Source: Pseudorhodobacter antarcticus (lineage in GTDB: Bacteria; Pseudomonadota; Alphaproteobacteria; Rhodobacterales; Rhodobacteraceae). Taken from it: a stretch of 29,113 bases of DNA. The notes beneath the pieces are model-generated. The model was not told the origin of the DNA. It saw only the letters and a list, made by a program, of their open reading frames with translations, and searched no databases. This document shows, piece by piece, positions 25,374 to 29,113 of this stretch. The position numbers and the translations under genes are program-made. The DNA is taken from assembly GCA_945860375.1 (NCBI GenBank), contig CAMAQR010000041.1, forward strand, positions 1 to 29,113, read 5' to 3'. Each line of letters starts with the position of its first letter. Positions within the stretch are counted from its first letter, which is position 1.

Positions 25374-26066
25374 TCAACGGAAAACCGTCAAAACCTGCTC
25401 CAGCGGCTTCTTGCGTTTGGCGACGGCCGGAACGGTGGCACCGTCCGCCGGATAGCCCACCGGCAGGATCATCACGGGCTTTTCATGCGCCGGGCGACCA
25501 CATAAATCTGCAAGGAATTTCATCGGGTTGGGCGTGTGCTCCAAACACACCAGACCCGCCTGATGCAAAGCCGTTATCAAGATTCCCGTAGCGATTCCAA
25601 CGCTTTCCGGGACGTAGTAGTTTTTGTAGCGGGTTCCGTCATCGGTCACGCCATAGCGCTGCGCAAAAACCACGATCAACCAGGGCGCATCCGTCAGATG
25701 CGGCTTTGATGCCCCGGTCCCGATCGGCTCCAGCGCCGCCAGCCATTCGTCGCCCGCGCCGCCCGAATAGAACGCCCGTTCTTCCTCTTCGGCCTCGGCC
25801 CGGATGCGGGATTTCATTGCAGGATCAGACACCAAGCAGAAATGCCATGGTTGATGATTGGCCCCGCTCGGCGCCGTGGCTGCGGCCTGAATACAGGCAG
25901 TCAGCACCGCCTCCGGCACCGGGCGGCTGGAATATTGCCGCACCGAATGGCGCTTTTTCAGGTAGTCACGGAATGTTTCAGCCGCGCGCAAAGCCTGATC
26001 ATCCGGCATCTGCACCCGGTCAGGCAGCGCCAACGCCTGATAGGAAACCTCACCCTTGCGGTACAT
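25374..26066 (-). CDS. nitroreductase-fold flavoprotein, iodotyrosine-dehalogenase-like
   Basis: 230-aa FMN-dependent protein of the nitroreductase superfamily, closest in my recall to the iodotyrosine dehalogenase (IYD) branch. FMN-binding features are RHSVRQYSSRPVP (about 39-51), APSGANHQPWHF (65-76) and LEHTPNPMKFL. The active-site lid residues that bind the substrate zwitterion in IYD (Glu, Tyr, Lys) appear as Glu96, Tyr100 and Lys121, with spacing (4 and 21) equal to human Glu157/Tyr161/Lys182. The C-terminus GRPAHEKPVMILPVGYPADGATVP also follows that branch. It lacks the membrane anchor of animal IYD and should be cytoplasmic. It starts only 3 bp after mbfA, with GGGGGAGG as ribosome-binding site, so the two are cotranscribed. 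The natural substrate is unknown. Confidence 0.88.
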   Translation of the reverse strand: MYRKGEVSYQALALPDRVQMPDDQALRAAETFRDYLKKRHSVRQYSSRPVPEAVLTACIQAAATAPSGANHQPWHFCLVSDPAMKSRIRAEAEEEERAFYSGGAGDEWLAALEPIGTGASKPHLTDAPWLIVVFAQRYGVTDDGTRYKNYYVPESVGIATGILITALHQAGLVCLEHTPNPMKFLADLCGRPAHEKPVMILPVGYPADGATVPAVAKRKKPLEQVLTVFR

Positions 26067-26069
26067 GCC

Positions 26070-27047
26070 TCAGCCTCCCCCGATCAACACCCCCGCCGCG
26101 AAAACCAGCACCCCGCCCAACACCACCTGTAGCGCCGCGCGCAAGAATGGCGTCTCCATATAGCGGTTCTGGATCCACGCGATGGCCCAGAGTTCCACAA
26201 ACACCACCACCATGGCAATGGTGGTTGCGGTCCAGAAATCGGGGATCAGATAGGGCAAGGCATGGCCCAAGCCACCAACCGTCGTCATGAATCCACTGGC
26301 AAATCCGCGCTTCCACGGGCTGCCGCGGCCCGACAGCACACCGTCATCATGCGCCGCCTCGGTGAAGCCCATCGAGATGCCCGCCCCCACCGATGCCGCC
26401 AAACCGACCAGAAATGTCGTCCATGTGTCCTGCGTTGCGAACGCCGTCGCAAAAATTGGCGCCAAGGTGGAAACCGACCCATCCATCAGCCCCGCCAGAC
26501 CCGGCTGTACCCATGTCAGGATGAACTGGCGATGCGCGTCCTTGTCCTCGTCACTGCGGGCGTCGTCGCCCAGATGTTCGGCCTCCAGCCCGGCGGCATA
26601 GCGGACATGGCCCGCCTCTGCCGCCGCCAGATCGCCCAGCAGCTTGCGCGTTGCGGCGTCGGTCGTCCGCGCGGCGGCCTTTTCGTAGAAGGCGGCGGCC
26701 TGCTGCTCCATGCCTTTGGCCTCGGCGCGCATGCGATCAAGGCCCAGAGACTCGTTCAACCAGACCGGGCGGCGGGCATAGAACCCGGCCACATGTTCCC
26801 GCCTTAACAAGGGGATAACCGTACCGAACCGCGCAACATGCAGGTCAATAAGCCTTTGCCTATGGCCGTCCTCTTCCGCCGCCATGCCGTCAAACACCAA
26901 AGCCGATGCCGGATAATCCGCGCGCAGGCGCTCGGCATAGGTCCGGTAAATCCGCGCGTCATCCTCTTCGGATGAGATCGACAGCGCCAACACTTCCTGT
27001 TCGGTCAGATCGGAAAAACGGCGGCGGGTGGAGATACCTGGGATCAT
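26070..27047 (-). CDS. mbfA: rubrerythrin-VIT fusion iron exporter (MbfA-like)
   Basis: 325-aa inner-membrane protein joining an N-terminal ferritin/rubrerythrin-like di-iron domain to a C-terminal VIT1/CCC1 transporter domain, the arrangement of MbfA (membrane-bound ferritin), which exports iron and protects against iron and peroxide stress. The di-iron domain shows Glu27/28 (SSEEDDARIY), E59xxH62 (EEDGHRQ) and E144xxH147 (EAGHVRY). The VIT part begins at about 180 (QPGLAGLMDGSVSTLAPIFATA), with a Gly/Ser-rich helix (ASVGAGISMGFTEAAHDDG) and further helices to the end. The ATG has a GAGG site six bases upstream. A palindrome like an Irr box lies just ahead of it, consistent with known Irr repression of mbfA in alphaproteobacteria. 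Confidence 0.92.
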   Translation of the reverse strand: MIPGISTRRRFSDLTEQEVLALSISSEEDDARIYRTYAERLRADYPASALVFDGMAAEEDGHRQRLIDLHVARFGTVIPLLRREHVAGFYARRPVWLNESLGLDRMRAEAKGMEQQAAAFYEKAAARTTDAATRKLLGDLAAAEAGHVRYAAGLEAEHLGDDARSDEDKDAHRQFILTWVQPGLAGLMDGSVSTLAPIFATAFATQDTWTTFLVGLAASVGAGISMGFTEAAHDDGVLSGRGSPWKRGFASGFMTTVGGLGHALPYLIPDFWTATTIAMVVVFVELWAIAWIQNRYMETPFLRAALQVVLGGVLVFAAGVLIGGG

Positions 27048-27058
27048 GGCAGCCTCAA

Positions 27059-27075
27059 TTTGGAATGATTCTAAC
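27059..27075 (-). promoter_or_regulatory. Irr/ICE-like iron-control box in front of mbfA
   Basis: In the mbfA direction the site reads GTTAGAATCATTCCAAA. It matches the published iron control element TTTAGAA-N3-TTCTAAA at 12 of 14 fixed positions. It sits 11 bases before the start codon, and TAGAAT inside it could serve as the -10 element, so binding of Irr would block RNA polymerase. No clear -35 was found. Confidence 0.65.
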
Positions 27076-27106
27076 TAGGCCATATCACGCGTTGGGAAAA
27101 GCCCCC

Positions 27107-28549
27107 TTAATGCACCGCCGCCCAGAACGCGGCTTTCTTGCCATGCACCGCGCGCAGTCGCGTGACATAGGCGAAATGCGGCACCAAGGGACCGAAATCA
27201 TCCATCCGATCCGCCAGAACGCCACAGTCCGCCAGATGTCGTCCGGCAAAGGCATAACGGGTGCTGCGGGCTTTGGTCAGGACGAAATCAATCATGCAGC
27301 GCAGCACTATTGTCGCGGCAAGGGGGTGCTTGTCGGCCAAAGCCTCGGCGGCAGTGGTCAGGATGTCATAATGCTCCCCGTCCATTTCGCCCCCGCGCGC
27401 CAGAACCAAAGCCGCCGCGCGTTCCAAATCCGGCCAACCGACAAAGAACGACAGCGACAGCATGGCGTGCGAAAACCGCGCGGCATGGGCCATGGCACGG
27501 GTTTCGGCTTCGATGTCCTCAAAGTCAGGCAGGCGTTTGAGATGGGCGCGCAGGTGCGGGATCGACAGAGCGCGGGCGAAGCAATGCCAGCGGAATTCCT
27601 GCGCTTCGGTCCCACGACCCAAGGCGTCAAGCGCGGCAACCCGGGCCTCTTGCCACTCCAGCGGGATATAGCGGGCGTCGTCGACATCAGCGCGGTCCAG
27701 ATACTGCAACGCCTCATCGGCCCGCCCCGCCGCCAGCAGCCGGGTGGCAATTTCAACCGCGATCGCAGGCAGTTGCCGCGTCTCAGGCCTATGGCGGGCG
27801 ATGAAGGCATCGGCGTCGCCCTGCAGATCGGCGATCTGCCGCAAGGCCAGATCGACCGTGCGCAGACGATTTCGCTCCAGCACATCATGTGCATAAACCG
27901 CACCCGTCGCCCCATATCCGACCTTTTGCCAATCGACTTTTGGCGGCGTGGGAACCGGACGCTGGGACAGAACGACAAACAGCGCCTTCAGATGCGCCAG
28001 ACCCACCGCCCCCAAGGCCTGCGCCAGATCGGGCAGCAACCGATCATACTGGCCATAGCCGTTGTCCAGCAGTGCATCCACCATCGCATCAGCCAGCTGT
28101 TCCACCGGCTGCCCTTCGGCCACCCGCCCCAAGGCGGCGCTGCCAGCCAGAAACTGCGCCATCACCGCGCCGCTGCTGTCTTCGCAGCGGTCCAGCACGC
28201 CATTGGCCAAGGCCATGAAACGCCACAGCAATGCTGCCGCCGCATCAGGGTCGCTGGGGGCAATAACCTCGTTGATCGCCTGCAACTGCGTCGCCAGATC
28301 ATCAACCAAGGCACGTCGCCGCTTGTAGGTCACGGTGCTGCGCGACCGCGCGATCGTGGCCAGCCGCTTGGAAATCTCTGCCGCCGCCTCGCGCGCACCC
28401 TGTCCGCCCGCCAAGGCAAGCCGCAACCGCCGCTTGGCCGCCGCACTGCCTGTGCTGATTTCCATCAGCAAAGCGGCCAGCGCAGGCGCGCCCAAGGTTT
28501 CCAGGTTCTTGGCGTTCAGAGTGGTTTTCGCGGCCATCGGGACTTCCAT
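27107..28549 (-). CDS. DUF6880 family protein of unknown function
   Basis: 480-aa, mainly alpha-helical protein without signal peptide or membrane segments. The N-terminus (AAKTTLNAKNLETLGAPALAALLMEISTGSAAAKRRLRL) matches the DUF6880 family as I recall it, and LLWRFMALANGVLDRCEDSSG is a further recognisable block. The C-terminal half is rich in paired helices with Ala/Leu/Asp (AVEIATRLLAAGRADEALQYLDRAD), suggesting a TPR-like solenoid. The start is ATG 28549, because GGAGG lies seven bases upstream; the frame is open to 28642, but that part overlaps the neighbouring promoter region. It lies 59 bp upstream of mbfA, with the Irr-like box between, so mbfA has its own control. Function unknown. 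Confidence 0.82.
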   Translation of the reverse strand: MEVPMAAKTTLNAKNLETLGAPALAALLMEISTGSAAAKRRLRLALAGGQGAREAAAEISKRLATIARSRSTVTYKRRRALVDDLATQLQAINEVIAPSDPDAAAALLWRFMALANGVLDRCEDSSGAVMAQFLAGSAALGRVAEGQPVEQLADAMVDALLDNGYGQYDRLLPDLAQALGAVGLAHLKALFVVLSQRPVPTPPKVDWQKVGYGATGAVYAHDVLERNRLRTVDLALRQIADLQGDADAFIARHRPETRQLPAIAVEIATRLLAAGRADEALQYLDRADVDDARYIPLEWQEARVAALDALGRGTEAQEFRWHCFARALSIPHLRAHLKRLPDFEDIEAETRAMAHAARFSHAMLSLSFFVGWPDLERAAALVLARGGEMDGEHYDILTTAAEALADKHPLAATIVLRCMIDFVLTKARSTRYAFAGRHLADCGVLADRMDDFGPLVPHFAYVTRLRAVHGKKAAFWAAVH

Positions 28550-28609
28550 TGCTTGGCCTCCAGCATAGGGAACGCGATGGTCATGCGCCACCCCGCAGCA
28601 AAGTGAACC

Positions 28610-28678
28610 GTTCAGTTCAGAATGGACTGCCAAATGGAACAACTCGGTTCAGATTGCGATTCACACTGAAGAGTTCAG
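28610..28678 (+). promoter_or_regulatory. cluster of GTTCAG direct repeats upstream of the secreted peptide gene
   Basis: GTTCAG occurs four times in 69 bp (28610, 28615, 28647, 28673), and an inverted CTGAA at 28666-28670 pairs with the last copy (CTGAA-GAG-TTCAG). The cluster lies in the 144-bp divergent region between the DUF6880 gene and the small secreted peptide gene. It may be an operator for either gene; no known regulator is recognised. Confidence 0.4.
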
Positions 28679-28693
28679 AAAAAGGACCCTGTT

Positions 28694-28867
28694 ATGAACC
28701 ACTTCCCCGCCGCCTTCGTCTTGGCCATCGCCTTTGCAGCCCCTGCCAGCGCCTTTACGGTTGATCTGACGCTTTCCACACTGACCTTTCCCGAGCCAAG
28801 AGAGACGACCCAAAGCTGCATCCAGCCCATGCAAGCCGGCGCACCCAGCTGCACCGCAACGGAATAA
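28694..28867 (+). CDS. small exported peptide, 57 aa
   Basis: Short ORF with a clear signal peptide (MNHFPAAFVLAIAFAAPASA, cleavage before FTVDL), leaving a mature peptide of about 37 residues with two Cys (SCIQP and PSCTA) that could pair in the periplasm. AAAGGA lies seven bases before the ATG. Codon use is like the neighbours. No family is recognised. It stands alone behind the GTTCAG cluster and is divergent from the DUF6880 gene. Confidence 0.65.
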   Translation: MNHFPAAFVLAIAFAAPASAFTVDLTLSTLTFPEPRETTQSCIQPMQAGAPSCTATE

Positions 28868-29055
28868 AGCTGCGGCTTATCCGTACTGACGCCCCCGGTC
28901 TAGAGTGGGGAAGGGGAAACCAAGTGGGCGCGATGGTGGATTTCAACCAGCCCGTCTCGGTGATCCGTAAGCGCCGTCTCTGTCCCATTGAATTAGCGTA
29001 TTTCTGAACGCGGTGCGTGCTGTCAGAAGGTCTCTCAACGCATTGGGAGGTCGGC

Positions 29056-29113
29056 ATGGCGGATGGTGGGGACGGGTTTGTGGGTTGGTGCGAGGTAGTT
29101 GAACCTCGGCGCG
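29056..29113 (+). CDS. possible 5' end of a gene leaving the window
   Basis: ATG 29056 is preceded by GGGAGG five bases upstream and opens a frame (MADGGDGFVGWCEVVEPRR) that reaches the window edge without a stop. Only 19 codons are visible and no family is recognised, so this may be chance. The 188 bp before it (28868-29055) hold no other supported feature. Confidence 0.3.
   Translation, partial: MADGGDGFVGWCEVVEPRR

Noticed and set aside
26906..28606. A 566-codon open frame on the plus strand
   Set aside because: It is antisense to the DUF6880 gene and the 5' part of mbfA, and its Arg/Gln-rich composition with no family resemblance marks it as a shadow.
28868..29055. Possible integrase/transposase fragment on the minus strand (a frame reading WDRDGAYGS)
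   Set aside because: The likeness to the DRDGAYG motif of integrase-core transposases covers only about seven residues and a stop follows soon after; no terminal repeats were seen.

Overview
The window is a stretch of bacterial chromosome with GC-rich coding, short intergenic gaps and many ATGA stop/start overlaps. Gene families, codon use and terminator style point to an alphaproteobacterium of the Rhodobacterales (Rhodobacteraceae). Supporting points are an Irr-type iron box in front of an mbfA-like ferritin/VIT gene, a DUF6880 protein, a DUF1045/phnM pair and the C-rich terminator style. The genus cannot be named from what is visible.

Layout. Positions 1-3829 (minus) hold an RND efflux operon: a periplasmic adaptor followed by the inner-membrane pump, which runs off the left edge. 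Positions 3830-4490 hold no convincing gene. Positions 4491-8376 (plus) carry a PfkB/ribokinase-type kinase, a CHAD protein, a DUF1045 2H-phosphoesterase-like protein and phnM, closed by a clear terminator. A beta-ketoadipyl-CoA thiolase (pcaF) lies convergently at 8462-9664. Positions 10053-11043 hold two small ORFs and a SOUL haem-binding protein. Positions 11095-17024 are the leucine region: leuC, leuD, a membrane protein, an exported EEP-fold protein, then leuB. Two related EamA/DMT permeases and tRNA-Pro(CGG) follow.

After the tRNA come a hairpin repeat and the C-terminal remnant of a histidine kinase. From 19699 to 28549 all genes lie on the minus strand. They form these tight groups: DMT permease, HAD hydrolase and ornithine-cyclodeaminase-like protein (22164 to 19699); CAP-domain protein and YaiI/DUF188 protein; AEC permease and S-formylglutathione hydrolase; and mbfA with an iodotyrosine-dehalogenase-like flavoprotein, with a DUF6880 gene upstream. 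The right end has a 57-aa secreted peptide gene (plus) behind a cluster of GTTCAG repeats.

Most of this is ordinary core metabolism, and I see no CRISPR array, phage or complete insertion sequence. The observations most worth a second look are: (1) an Irr/ICE-like palindrome just upstream of mbfA, in a two-gene unit with a dehalogenase-like flavoprotein that keeps the Glu/Tyr/Lys lid residues at exact spacing; (2) a pair of about 80-bp hairpin repeats in inverted orientation after leuD and after tRNA-Pro, the second abutting a kinase fragment; (3) an EEP-fold protein lacking the usual active-site residues; (4) phnM and DUF1045 without C-P lyase genes nearby. I did not identify a clearly new multi-gene system.
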